Notes under the pieces: generated by a model | Told to the model about the DNA's origin: nothing | The model's input: only the letters and a program-made list of their open reading frames with translations | Databases searched by the model: none | Part shown: positions 34,490 through 42,705 of the stretch, piece by piece | Position numbering within the stretch: position 1 is the first letter of the stretch | Layout of the letters: each line of letters begins with the position of its first letter | Origin: Bacillus sp. X1(2014) | GTDB taxonomy: Bacteria > Bacillota > Bacilli > Bacillales_B > DSM-18226 | Assembly (NCBI RefSeq): GCF_007678255.1 | Contig: NZ_VEED01000008.1 | Coordinates: 193,046-257,045, forward strand | DNA length: 64,000 nucleotides | Reading direction: 5' to 3' | Made by a program: the position numbers and the translations under genes

Positions 34490-36337
34490 ATGTTATGGAA
34501 TAGCTTATATGGACGTTTATTAACGGATCTGAAAAATACATTTACCTATGAGTTTTGGGTATTACCTGAAAATGTTCATCATATCGATAAACAATCTCGG
34601 GATAATCCAGTTGATGGAACTGGAACGAATTTTATGATTGGTCCTGGACAGGGGATGTCCAATAATGATGCTGGGGTTAGTGTTTCAGTTGGACTAAATG
34701 GAATAACGGTTTATGAACATACTAACGAGTATATTTATGCGGTGTTAGTCTATGAAGCCAGCATTAATGATCTCATTCACATTGCTGTTGTCTATGATGA
34801 AAGAGAGCCGCAGCTATTCATTAATGGGAAGTTTGTAAAAAAAGGGGATAGAAGCCCTAAAAACTATGTCTATCCATCTGGGATGATTGGCGGGCAGCCA
34901 GGTCTATTCTTTAATGGTAATATATATGAAATTAGACTTTGGGATCATTCCCGCACAGAAAAAAATCTTAATAATTTTTTGAATAAAAAGCTTACTGGAA
35001 ACGAGAAAGGGCTATACGGTCTTTGGCCAACTCCGACTGTAAATGAACAAGAAGCACAGAAGGTAAATGCAAAAACCAAAAAGTCCCCAAATAATAAGGA
35101 CACAAGCTCCAACGAGAAACTAAATACAGAAACCCTAGTAAATAATAGCCAAGATATTGAAGTCAGTATTATTATTCCTTCCCTAAATAAATATCCACTC
35201 AATCTCCTGACTCTTTTCTCACTTGAATATCAAACATTCAATCCTTCAAAAATGGAAGTTATCTTTATAGATGATGCTTCAACTGACCTAACGGAAGAAA
35301 AGATAAAAGGCTATAAGCCTCCCTATCATTTCAAATATATACGTAATAAAAAGAACCTAGGAAGAGCGAAGGTTCGAAATTTAGGCATTCGTGCAGCAAG
35401 AGGGAGCACTCTAATTTTTCTTGATGCAGAAATGATAACAGAACCTGATTTTGTTGAAAAACATCATAAATTCCACCAATCAAAAAATAAGCATATTTTG
35501 TCAGGAGTAATGCATTCAAAAGTCATATATTCATGTATCTTCCCTGAATTTACTCAGGAGAAAATAAACAATATCGAAACTTTAGCGAAAAATAATCAGT
35601 TGCTTTATTCTAGGTTCAAAAACTTTAAAAATCCATCTAAACAACCGTACCCGTTGTTGGAAAAAAGCGATATTGCAAGAAAAGCTTTCAAGGATATAGG
35701 AGTTGTAACATACCCATGGTTCCAAACGATAACCGATAATTTTGCTGCTGACTTGGAAGGGTTTTCCTTTCCATGGATGGCATTTCTTACAGGGAATGTT
35801 TCCATTCAAAAAGAGTTTATTACTCAGGCAGGATTGTTCGATGAAGACTTTGTCCAGTACGGTTACGAAGATTGGGAACTAGGATATCGTTTATATAAAA
35901 TGGGTGCCACATATATTGCTAGAAATGATTTGATCACGTATCATCAAGAACACCCTATAGGTGAAAGCAAATGGAAAGAGGCAATTAGCAACCTTGGACT
36001 GTTTATTTTAAAGCATCATGACATCGATGTTCTTATTCTCGGAGTAGAGATTTCAGGTCTTGCAGATTTATTAACAATGAGTAAGGTATTAAACGAATAT
36101 AAATTACTCACTCAATCATATCCAGAGCAATTTCAAAAATTCCAAAAAAAATTCATGCACATTCTTGAAACAATTGTTCTTTTACTTCAAATCGACATCC
36201 GTCATATAAATATTCTAGGAGCGGCAGGCTTTGGCTCTGCAGACATTAATGAGTTTTATGAAGAAATTAATTCTATTAAAGCTCTTAAAAAGTTTACTAA
36301 TTTAACTACCCTTTTAGATAAGGTCATGAATTCATAA
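34490..36337 (+). CDS. LamG-like domain fused to family 2 glycosyltransferase
   Basis: 615 residues. Residues 1-165 look like a concanavalin/LamG jelly roll (TYEFWVLPE, LIHIAVVYDEREPQLFINGKFV, NGNIYEIRLWDHSRTEKNL); 170-215 is a Lys/Asn/Ser linker; 218-510 is a GT-A glycosyltransferase: VSIIIPSLNK, VIFIDDASTDLTEEKI, NLGRAKVRNLGIRAARG, the DXD equivalent FLDAEM, and the C-terminal GYEDWELGYRLYKMG of galactosyl-transferase-like enzymes. The remaining 100 residues are helical. No signal peptide. ATG 34490 has GAGGTG upstream. It pairs with the next glycosyltransferase; both may decorate the spore surface, inferred from the CgeD-like neighbour and a possible SigK promoter. Acceptor and sugar are unknown. 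Confidence 0.75.
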   Translation: MLWNSLYGRLLTDLKNTFTYEFWVLPENVHHIDKQSRDNPVDGTGTNFMIGPGQGMSNNDAGVSVSVGLNGITVYEHTNEYIYAVLVYEASINDLIHIAVVYDEREPQLFINGKFVKKGDRSPKNYVYPSGMIGGQPGLFFNGNIYEIRLWDHSRTEKNLNNFLNKKLTGNEKGLYGLWPTPTVNEQEAQKVNAKTKKSPNNKDTSSNEKLNTETLVNNSQDIEVSIIIPSLNKYPLNLLTLFSLEYQTFNPSKMEVIFIDDASTDLTEEKIKGYKPPYHFKYIRNKKNLGRAKVRNLGIRAARGSTLIFLDAEMITEPDFVEKHHKFHQSKNKHILSGVMHSKVIYSCIFPEFTQEKINNIETLAKNNQLLYSRFKNFKNPSKQPYPLLEKSDIARKAFKDIGVVTYPWFQTITDNFAADLEGFSFPWMAFLTGNVSIQKEFITQAGLFDEDFVQYGYEDWELGYRLYKMGATYIARNDLITYHQEHPIGESKWKEAISNLGLFILKHHDIDVLILGVEISGLADLLTMSKVLNEYKLLTQSYPEQFQKFQKKFMHILETIVLLLQIDIRHINILGAAGFGSADINEFYEEINSIKALKKFTNLTTLLDKVMNS

Positions 36338-36367
36338 AATAATTTTCAAAGTTAAAGGAGTGAGAGA

Positions 36368-37072
36368 GTGGTTTCCATTATTACTTGTACAATTAGGGAA
36401 GAGAATATCAATAATGTTTTTAAAAATTATAAACAGCAATCCTGGAAGAATAAAGAGTTGATCATTATCCTAAATAAGGATTCTATGAATATGGATAGAT
36501 GGATTACTAAGGCTAGGGAATATCGTAATGTCCAGATATATCAACTACACGAAAATGCAACATTAGGTGACTGCTTAAATTTTGGGATTATGAAATCGAA
36601 TTATGATATTATTGCAAAATTTGATGACGATGACTATTATGGGCCTGATTACATTAAAAGTTCGATGGCTGCTTTTAAAAATAAAGATGTTTCTATTATC
36701 GGAAAAAACTCTTTATATATCTATTTTAAAAATGAAAAAGCGCTAATCCATGTACCGGGTAATGAGAATTCAATCACAGACACTGTTGCTGGAGCGACAT
36801 TAATGTTTAGAAAAGATGTCTGTCAACAAGTTCCATTTGAAAAAGTAAATCGAGCTGAGGATTTCTTTTTCATTGAACAATGTAAGGAGAAGGGGTTTAA
36901 GGTCTATTCAACTGACCGCTTTCATTTTGCGGTTATCAGAAATGATGCCGATAAACATACGTGGAAGATTTCCGATGAGGAACTAATGGAATGGGGAGAA
37001 ATAATCGCCTATACAGATGATTTCCAAACCATTGTGTCAAAAAATAATGAGGACTTGCAGAACTCGATATAA
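36368..37072 (+). CDS. Family 2 glycosyltransferase, CgeD-like
   Basis: 234 residues, a single GT-A domain: VSIITCTIRE at the N-terminus, KELIIILNKDS, NATLGDCLNFGI and the metal-binding AKFDDDDYYGPDYI (DXD in DDDD). AEDFFFIEQCKEKG supplies the C-terminal ED acceptor motif. The FDDDDYY run and small size recall B. subtilis CgeD, a spore outer-layer maturation protein. GTG start with AAAGGAG eight nt upstream; it lies 30 nt after the LamG-glycosyltransferase gene and probably shares its transcript. A strong terminator follows. Confidence 0.7.
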   Translation: MVSIITCTIREENINNVFKNYKQQSWKNKELIIILNKDSMNMDRWITKAREYRNVQIYQLHENATLGDCLNFGIMKSNYDIIAKFDDDDYYGPDYIKSSMAAFKNKDVSIIGKNSLYIYFKNEKALIHVPGNENSITDTVAGATLMFRKDVCQQVPFEKVNRAEDFFFIEQCKEKGFKVYSTDRFHFAVIRNDADKHTWKISDEELMEWGEIIAYTDDFQTIVSKNNEDLQNSI

Positions 37073-37093
37073 AGCTTTTTCCCTTTAATCATC

Positions 37094-37125
37094 AAAAAAG
37101 AAGCAGGATGACCTGCTTCTTTTTT
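37094..37125. terminator. Terminator between the glycosyltransferases and yfhD
   Basis: AAAAAAGAAGCAGG (37094-37107) pairs perfectly with CCTGCTTCTTTTTT (37112-37125), loop ATGA; works in both directions. Confidence 0.88.
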
Positions 37126-37144
37126 GATTCACCTACAAAAGCAT

Positions 37145-37333
37145 TTATTTATTTCTATTGGATTGTACACGCTGATTCGCTGCGTTGGCACGTGCTAGTG
37201 CCTCAAGGTCTGCATGGTCCGCAAATTCTGCAGAATATTCGACGTCATTTCCATCTGTTATTTTTAGGTTCTTAGGTGTTTGTGGAAGTGAACTTTTGTT
37301 ACTATTTCCAGTTCCATTATGCATACGGCCCAT
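37145..37333 (-). CDS. yfhD: YfhD-family small protein
   Basis: 62 residues, hydrophilic. MGRMHNGTGN at the N-terminus, SLPQTPKNLK in the middle and ADLEALARANAANQRVQ at the end match the YfhD family as I recall it, and its place before yfhE and yfhF agrees with B. subtilis. AAAGGGG lies upstream of the ATG. Function unknown; the family is confined to spore-forming bacilli. Confidence 0.75.
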   Translation of the reverse strand: MGRMHNGTGNSNKSSLPQTPKNLKITDGNDVEYSAEFADHADLEALARANAANQRVQSNRNK

Positions 37334-37451
37334 TACTAAAAACCCCTTTCATAGTTAACATCCAAGAAGCAAAATTGCTTCCTTTACTATGATGTACAAC
37401 TTATAAGGGAACCATGAATGGAAAATACTTCAGCAGAAACCATTTCGATCA

Positions 37452-37586
37452 CTATAGTCTCGTTTTCTTGTCGTGAAACCCGCCAGCACGATCTGCCATT
37501 TTAAATTCTCTTTGATAAGATACCTCTTGCATACTCGTTAGAGAGTATTTTCCACGATCCTTATCCTTTTTCTTTTTTTCCGCCAT
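37452..37586 (-). CDS. yfhE: YfhE-family small protein
   Basis: 44 residues: a Lys/Asp-rich start (MAEKKKKDKDRGKYSLT) followed by SMQEVSYQREFKMADRAGGF, the YfhE signature region. AAAGGA is nine nt before the ATG at 37586; another ATG lies three codons upstream (37595). Position between yfhD and yfhF supports the call. Function unknown. Confidence 0.7.
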   Translation of the reverse strand: MAEKKKKDKDRGKYSLTSMQEVSYQREFKMADRAGGFHDKKTRL

Positions 37587-37706
37587 TTTGCTCATTCCTT
37601 TCAACAGTTTTTTTAGTTAATCGTCATCAAGCTATGTGGTAAAAAATAGAAGCACTTTATGTACTTATTTCCATTTTTACCTTTTAAGAAAAGAATGATA
37701 CGGTTT

Positions 37707-38615
37707 TTAAGAAAATATATTTTTTAATGCTAATTTTAGATTTGAATACTTAAATTGATAACCATTTTCTAAAAGCTTTTCAGGTAATACTTTTTGCCCT
37801 TCAACAACCAATGTACTCATTTCACCAAGAAGCAGTTGAAGGGCAAAGCTTGGTACAGGCAGCCAGTGCGGACGGTGTAGTACACTAGAAAGTGTTTTCC
37901 CAAATTCATTCATTCTTACCGGGTTCGGTGCGGTAAAATTAACCGGCCCATTAATATGTTCATTATTGATAATAAAGGATATACCCTTAACCACATCATC
38001 AATGTGAATCCAAGACATCCACTGTCTTCCATTTCCAAGGGGCCCACCAATAAATGATTTATAAGGAAAAGCTATTTTAGGAAGAGCACCTTCCTGCTTA
38101 TCAAGGATGATTCCAAACCTGCAAAAAACGGTGCGTAACTCTGGTTGGGAGGCTTTACTCACTTCATTTTCCCATTGCTGCACTGTTTTGGACAAAAAAT
38201 CATTCCCGAACCCATGGTTTTCTTTTTCTGTAAAGATTTTCTCAAAAGATGTTCCATAAATACCTATGGCGCTTGCATTAATCAGTGCCCTTGGTTTAGT
38301 GCTTAATTTAGAAATGATGTCTAGAAGAGCATTAACAGCTTTTAAACGACTGGTTAAGATCTTTTCTTTTCGTTGTTGTGTCCAACGCCCGCCATTGATC
38401 GATTCGCCAGCGAGATTAATAAAAATATCGGTTCCCTCAAGTTCTTGTATGGGGCTAGAACTTTCACTTAGCCATTGAACGTAACGAATTCGATTGGTTC
38501 CAATTGTGTTTATTCCGCTTCTAGTTAAAATAATTACCTCATGATTGTTTTCCAATAATTCGTCCATGAGCGTTTTCCCGACAAATCCGGTTCCACCAGC
38601 AATGGTAATTTTCAA
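37707..38615 (-). CDS. yfhF: YfhF, NAD-dependent epimerase/SDR-type protein (TIGR01777 family)
   Basis: 302 residues, extended short-chain dehydrogenase fold. Nucleotide-binding ITIAGGTGFVGKTLMDEL, then FINLAGESINGGRWTQQRKEKIL, SASAIGIYG, RFGIILDKQEGALPKIAFPYKSFIGGPLG and SWIHIDDVV; all typical of the YfcH/SulA-like TIGR01777 family. Biochemical role not established. TTG start with AAGGGGGCGG upstream. Divergent from recX with 76 nt between. Confidence 0.85.
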   Translation of the reverse strand: MKITIAGGTGFVGKTLMDELLENNHEVIILTRSGINTIGTNRIRYVQWLSESSSPIQELEGTDIFINLAGESINGGRWTQQRKEKILTSRLKAVNALLDIISKLSTKPRALINASAIGIYGTSFEKIFTEKENHGFGNDFLSKTVQQWENEVSKASQPELRTVFCRFGIILDKQEGALPKIAFPYKSFIGGPLGNGRQWMSWIHIDDVVKGISFIINNEHINGPVNFTAPNPVRMNEFGKTLSSVLHRPHWLPVPSFALQLLLGEMSTLVVEGQKVLPEKLLENGYQFKYSNLKLALKNIFS

Positions 38616-38691
38616 TTTTTCCGCCCCCTTAATACGTTTATCTTACAATATTTTATGAGGATTATGGTAAAGTAATGTTGAGGTGAATGAC

Positions 38692-39507
38692 ATGGCTATT
38701 ATTACAAAGATCACCACTCAGCAAAAAAATCAGGACCGCTTTAATATTTTTATGGATTACGGCAAGGGGAAGGGGGAAGAATTCGCCTTCAGTGTCGATA
38801 GTGATGTTTTAATCAAATTTCAATTAAAAAAAGGAATGGAACTTGACGATTTTTCCTTTATGGAAATTCAGTATCAAGATGACATACGTAAAGCATACAA
38901 CAAAGCCATCCATTATTTATCTAGAAGGATGAGGTCGGAAAAAGAAATCAGGGATTACCTTTTTTCAAAGGAAATAGAAGAACCTATTATTAATGAAATT
39001 ATCCATAAACTATCCGTTTTGAAATACATAAACGATGAGGAATTTGCATTGGCTTATGTAAGAACCCAAGCAAATACCACTGACAAAGGTCCAACGATCA
39101 TCAAAATGGAACTGAAGGAAAAAGGAATAGATGAAGGCACACTCATGCTTGCTTTAGAGGAATATCCCTTAGAACAGCAGATTGAAAAAGCCACCAAAAT
39201 AAGTGGAAAGTTTTATGAAAAGAATACGAAGGAATCATTAAAAATTCAAAAACAAAAGCTAGAAAATTTATTGCTTAGAAAAGGATATTCTTATGAAGTT
39301 ACTCATATCGCTGTTAATGAAGCTTCAATAAACACCGAAGCTGATGAGGATATGGAGGCAATCAGATTTCAAGGTGAAAAGGCACTTCGAAAATATAGTA
39401 AGTTCAGCGGGTTTGAATTTCAACAAAAGATGAAGCAAGCCTTGTACAGAAAAGGGTTCCCAATGGAGCTAATTGAAACATATCTAGCAGAAGTTGAAAA
39501 ATCATGA
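38692..39507 (+). CDS. recX: Recombination regulator RecX
   Basis: 271 residues, all-helical three-helix repeats. AIHYLSRRMRSEKEIRDYLFSKEI is the RecX signature, with repeats at LKYINDEEFALAYVRTQAN and PTIIKMELKEKGIDE. It binds RecA filaments and modulates recombination. ATG 38692 follows GAGGTGA. Its stop codon lies in the stem of the terminator shared with the next, convergent gene. Confidence 0.9.
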   Translation: MAIITKITTQQKNQDRFNIFMDYGKGKGEEFAFSVDSDVLIKFQLKKGMELDDFSFMEIQYQDDIRKAYNKAIHYLSRRMRSEKEIRDYLFSKEIEEPIINEIIHKLSVLKYINDEEFALAYVRTQANTTDKGPTIIKMELKEKGIDEGTLMLALEEYPLEQQIEKATKISGKFYEKNTKESLKIQKQKLENLLLRKGYSYEVTHIAVNEASINTEADEDMEAIRFQGEKALRKYSKFSGFEFQQKMKQALYRKGFPMELIETYLAEVEKS

Positions 39508-39528
39508 CCAAAAGTCATGATTTTTTAC
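39500..39528. terminator. Bidirectional terminator overlapping both stop codons
   Basis: AATCATGAC (39500-39508) pairs with GTCATGATT (39514-39522), followed by T-rich sequence. The TGA of recX and the TGA of the SDR gene are both part of the stem. Confidence 0.7.
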
Positions 39529-40192
39529 CTTCAATAATAATCGTATCTTGGTCAATTTGTTCCATAATTATTTCTGCAACTTCACTTGGTGTACGGAAAC
39601 GGGAAGGGTCTTTGACATGGTCGCTATGATCCCAAAATGGGGTATCCATTCCGCCCATATAAACCGCATTTATTTTAATGCTGTGATCTTCATATTCCTT
39701 TTGCAAACTTTCGGTAAACCCTCTAACCGCAAATTTACTGGCTGCATAGACGGCTTCATTCACTTTTCCACGCAAACCTGCTGTTGAAATAATATTCATA
39801 ATTCGCCCATCAGGTGTTTTAAGAATATGAGGTAATATTGCTTTTGTCATAAATAGAGTCCCGAGAATATTTGTATTAATCATTTCGGAAATTTGCCGGT
39901 CATCTATATCAACAAAGGGACCGAAATGCCCAACACCTGCATTGTTGACTAATCCGCAAATTGTATATGTATGGCTTATTTCTTCTACTTTTTTTGATAC
40001 ATCATCCGCGTTTTGAATATCTATTGGCAGGATATCTGCCTTTCCCCCATCAGCTATAATTTCATCTCTAACCGATGTTAATTTTTCAATCGTCCTCCCA
40101 GTAAGAAGTAATTGATAACCTTTCTGTGAAAAGAGGTGTGCCAATTCTTTTCCTAAACCGGAACCAGCCCCAGTAATAATGATTGTTTTCAT
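39515..40192 (-). CDS. Short-chain dehydrogenase/reductase
   Basis: 225 residues, classical SDR: cofactor loop TGAGSGLGKELA, LVNNAGVG, catalytic Ser in IISTAG and YAASK. Likely NADP(H)-dependent because Arg follows the second strand (LTGRT). Substrate unknown. It interrupts the usual recX-yfhH order on the opposite strand, so it is probably an insertion in this lineage. Confidence 0.8.
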   Translation of the reverse strand: MKTIIITGAGSGLGKELAHLFSQKGYQLLLTGRTIEKLTSVRDEIIADGGKADILPIDIQNADDVSKKVEEISHTYTICGLVNNAGVGHFGPFVDIDDRQISEMINTNILGTLFMTKAILPHILKTPDGRIMNIISTAGLRGKVNEAVYAASKFAVRGFTESLQKEYEDHSIKINAVYMGGMDTPFWDHSDHVKDPSRFRTPSEVAEIIMEQIDQDTIIIEGKKS

Positions 40193-40278
40193 AAAAAATA
40201 TTCTCCTTCATTAATATCTTTATTAATTATATAAAAATTACTATACTAAAATAAAGGGATAAGGGGTGTGGATTAACT

Positions 40279-40596
40279 ATGCAACAGGATAAACGCTATA
40301 GTACAATGACAGAACATGAGTTACGACAGGAAATTGGCAGCCTTCAAGAACAAGCCAGAAAAGCCGAACAAATGGGGATGGTGAGTGAGTTTGCCGTCCT
40401 GGAACGAAAGGTACAAATGGCAAAAGCATACCTAATGGACCCGAATGAGTTTAAACCAGGTGAGCTTTATGAATTAGAAGGAAACCCAGGCCAATTTTTT
40501 AAAATTGACTATTTAAACGGTGTGTTTGCTTGGGGGTATCGCCTCAGAGGTGACGGTCATGAAGAGGCATTACCAATCTCCCTGTTAAAAAAGTAA
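40279..40596 (+). CDS. yfhH: YfhH-family protein
   Basis: 105 residues. N-terminal amphipathic helices (MTEHELRQEIGSLQEQARKAE, FAVLERKVQMAKAYLMDP) and a C-terminal beta barrel (GELYELEGNPGQFFKIDYLNGVFAWGYRL) typical of YfhH (DUF1811). AAGGGGTGTGG precedes the ATG. Function unknown. Convergent with sspK through a shared terminator. Confidence 0.85.
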   Translation: MQQDKRYSTMTEHELRQEIGSLQEQARKAEQMGMVSEFAVLERKVQMAKAYLMDPNEFKPGELYELEGNPGQFFKIDYLNGVFAWGYRLRGDGHEEALPISLLKK

Positions 40597-40606
40597 TAAT
40601 AAAAAG

Positions 40607-40641
40607 GACAAACCAGAGAGTAACCCACCCTCTGGCTTGTC
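40607..40641. terminator. Bidirectional hairpin between yfhH and sspK
   Basis: GACAAACCAGAG (40607-40618) pairs with CTCTGGCTTGTC (40630-40641) with one mismatch. Confidence 0.7.
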
Positions 40642-40661
40642 TTATGTTTACGACCTAAAAA

Positions 40662-40838
40662 CTATTTATAAACTTGTGGCGACTCATCGTCGCGCTCCCC
40701 AGATGCACGCATTCGCTCTTGTGGATGGGTATTAATCGTGCCATCCGCTCTTTTTGATGCATACTCTGCTTTAGCCCGTGGTTCTCCCTCGAATTTATTG
40801 TTATTTTGATTTGGGAATCCAGTTTCTTTATTTCTCAT
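40662..40838 (-). CDS. sspK: Small acid-soluble spore protein K
   Basis: 58 residues: [19 protein letters not shown], then [20 protein letters not shown] and [11 protein letters not shown], closely matching SspK, a minor SASP made in the forespore. The ATG at 40838 has GGAGG upstream; a longer frame to 40883 lacks a ribosome site. Expected to be SigG-dependent, but I do not see a convincing SigG promoter. Confidence 0.88.
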   Translation of the reverse strand: MRNKETGFPNQNNNKFEGEPRAKAEYASKRADGTINTHPQERMRASGERDDESPQVYK

Positions 40839-40964
40839 GATATACCTCCAAAATGGAATGAGAGCACGTGAAAAGCAAGGCATTCTTAATGCTTACCACG
40901 TAACATTAGTATCTGCGTTATTAATTTAGGTTATGTTAAAAGAAATTGGCAATGAGGTGTGAAC

Positions 40965-41234
40965 ATGAACAATTACCATGATGAATTAGCAAATCTGCTA
41001 TTAAGTAAAAATAACCAACTAAGTTATAATCAAGCAAGAACATGGGTTGAACTTCTTTGGGAAGATTTTGAAACCACCTACGCAAAGGCAGGCAGAGAAT
41101 ATAAGGGCAGTGACATGACAGAGAGAATTGTCAAGCAATGGATTGAAAACTATGGGGAAAGGCTGCACGAATTTGTGGCAACCAACCCAAAATACAAGGA
41201 CTTTTTAAAGCAGGAAAAAAATAGCATAAACTAA
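40965..41234 (+). CDS. yfhJ: YfhJ-family (WVELL) protein
   Basis: 89 residues. Contains WVELLWEDFETTYAKAG, the WVELL motif that names the family, followed by IVKQWIENYGERLHEF. ATG 40965 follows GAGGTG. Function unknown. Immediately downstream is the left arm of a terminator that has been split by an IS element. Confidence 0.88.
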   Translation: MNNYHDELANLLLSKNNQLSYNQARTWVELLWEDFETTYAKAGREYKGSDMTERIVKQWIENYGERLHEFVATNPKYKDFLKQEKNSIN

Positions 41235-41248
41235 AAAAAGCGAGTGAC
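41233..41248 (+). other. Left arm of the yfhJ-yfhP terminator, split by the IS
   Basis: AAAAAAAGCGAGTGAC (41233-41248) is complementary, with one bulge, to GTCACCGCTTTTTTT at 42693-42707 on the far side of the IS. Removing the IS and one ATTT copy restores a hairpin with loop around ATTT. Confidence 0.7.
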
Positions 41249-41284
41249 ATTTTGATCTGACCCAATAAAGTTAGACAAAAAAGT

Positions 41285-42094
41285 TTATGCAGCTTCCAAG
41301 ACCTGAGTCCGGTATTCGATTGGACTTAGGTCTTTTAGTTTTTCCTTCATTCGTTTGTGATTGTAATAGTAAATATAGTCGGCTAATTCCTGTTCAAAAT
41401 GCTCAATACTGTCAAATTTCTGTAGATATAGAAGTTCAGACTTTAATAAGCCAAAGAAATTTTCCATGACTGCATTATCCAAACAGTTACCCTTTCGGGA
41501 CATACTCTGTGTAATTTGGTGCTGTTCCAATGTTTTTTGATACTGTTTCATTTGATAATGCCAACCTTGATCTGAATGAAGAGTTACTTGGTCTCCCGGC
41601 TGAAGACGTTCAATCGCATGGTCTAACATATCACCCACCAATTTGTAAACAGGACGTTTCATGACGGTATACGCTATTATTTCGCCATTACACAAATCAA
41701 GTACTGGAGAAAGGTAACGTTTTTCACCGAACAGGTGGAATTCTGTGACGTCAGTTACCCATTTTTGATTCATTTTCTCGGCAGAGAAATCGCGATTTAA
41801 AACGTTCGGAGCGATTTTGCCTACATTTCCTTTATAAGAACGGTACTTCTTCATGCGTACCATGCATTTTAAACCGATTTCATTCATTAACCGATTAATG
41901 GTTTTTGGATCGTGCTGGAAACCTCTTTTTGCTAGCTCTTTCGTGATACGACGATACCCATAACGCCCTCTATGTTCATGAAAGATCTCGTGGATAGCTC
42001 CTTTTACTTTCTCATATTTATCTGGTTGAGTTAACCGTTTTTCCCAATAATAATACGTGCTTCGTGGAATGTCAGCGACTTCAACTAAATCCAC
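41285..42094 (-). CDS. IS3-family transposase OrfB (DDE domain)
   Basis: 269 residues from a GTG; the frame is open up to 42166. An HTH_21 region ([29 protein letters not shown]) precedes the integrase core with the DDE triad Asp115 (WVTDVTEF), Asp175 (LHSDQGWHY) and Glu211 ([10 protein letters not shown]); 35 residues separate the last two, as expected for this family. Normally made as an OrfAB fusion by -1 frameshifting; here the frame relation to orfA is +1, so a fusion is unlikely. Confidence 0.88.
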   Translation of the reverse strand: MDLVEVADIPRSTYYYWEKRLTQPDKYEKVKGAIHEIFHEHRGRYGYRRITKELAKRGFQHDPKTINRLMNEIGLKCMVRMKKYRSYKGNVGKIAPNVLNRDFSAEKMNQKWVTDVTEFHLFGEKRYLSPVLDLCNGEIIAYTVMKRPVYKLVGDMLDHAIERLQPGDQVTLHSDQGWHYQMKQYQKTLEQHQITQSMSRKGNCLDNAVMENFFGLLKSELLYLQKFDSIEHFEQELADYIYYYNHKRMKEKLKDLSPIEYRTQVLEAA

Positions 42095-42104
42095 AACCTC
42101 ATAC

Positions 42105-42635
42105 TCATCCTTTAGTTCGAAAATTTCTTGCGCTTTGATTTTGTTTGTAATTTTTCCTGGTTTGAACTAAAGCATTCAACTTTTTTAAGTAGGCATTCTC
42201 CATTCGTAAACGTTCGTTTTCTTCCTGTAAGGCTTCTAATGATCTTTCTACTGGTTGAGGAGATTTCTTTGACTCTCTTTTCATGGATGGACGCCCCTTT
42301 TTCTTTGGTTGTAGGGCATCAATTCCTCCAGTTTCAAAAGCATTTCGCCAGTTTCGAATCATTCCTGGTGAGGAAATATTGAAAATAGCAGCTGTGTCTG
42401 TAGAAGATGTACCCGTTTCGTTCATATATTTAAGTACATCTAGTTTATATTCTAAAGAATAATTTGTATATCTTTTAATAAATGCTTCTTAACCGAATTG
42501 TTCATAAAGCCTAACCCATCCACTTAAAATAGAGGGACTAACTTTTACTTCTCCTGCGATCTTTTCAATGCTTTCATTTCCTTCTATGTATCTTAATAGA
42601 ACTTGAATCTTTTCTTCCGATATAAATTTGGCCAT
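42105..42635 (-). pseudogene. IS3-family OrfA, interrupted by a stop codon
   Basis: The frame starts at an ATG at 42633-42635 after GGGGTG and encodes a helix-turn-helix (ISEEKIQVLLRYIEGNESIE, VSPSILSGWVRLYEQFG), then TAA at 42489-42491, then continues in frame (EAFIKRYTNYSLEYKLDVLKY, SPGMIRNWRNAFETGG) into a leucine-zipper-like EALQEENERLRMENAYLKKL. The tract AGGAAAAATTAC (A5 at 42151-42155) near the end lies where the family has A6; adding one A would put orfB in the canonical -1 frame. Confidence 0.82.
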
Positions 42636-42705
42636 AAAAACACCCCGTAAATGTTAGTTTAGTGTCTAACATTTACGGGGCAGTTCAATTTCGTCACCGC
42701 TTTTT

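Larger units (their letters stand above)
41253..42687 (-). mobile_element. IS3-family (IS150-like) insertion sequence, inactivated
   Basis: 1435 bp. Terminal inverted repeats at 41253-41277 and 42663-42687 agree at 19 of 25 positions, starting TGA. A 4-bp direct repeat ATTT flanks the element (41249-41252, 42688-42691). It holds orfA and orfB on the minus strand. A perfect 15-bp inverted repeat (CCCCGTAAATGTTAG at 42643-42657 and its complement at 42666-42680) sits between the right end and the orfA start. orfA has an in-frame stop and the frameshift tract appears one A short, so it is probably immobile. Confidence 0.88.

Noticed and set aside
37452..37640. Hairpin GGAAGCAATTTTGCTTC near 37360 as a terminator of yfhE
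   Set aside because: The stem is real (about 7 bp) but no T-run follows on the minus strand; left unannotated.
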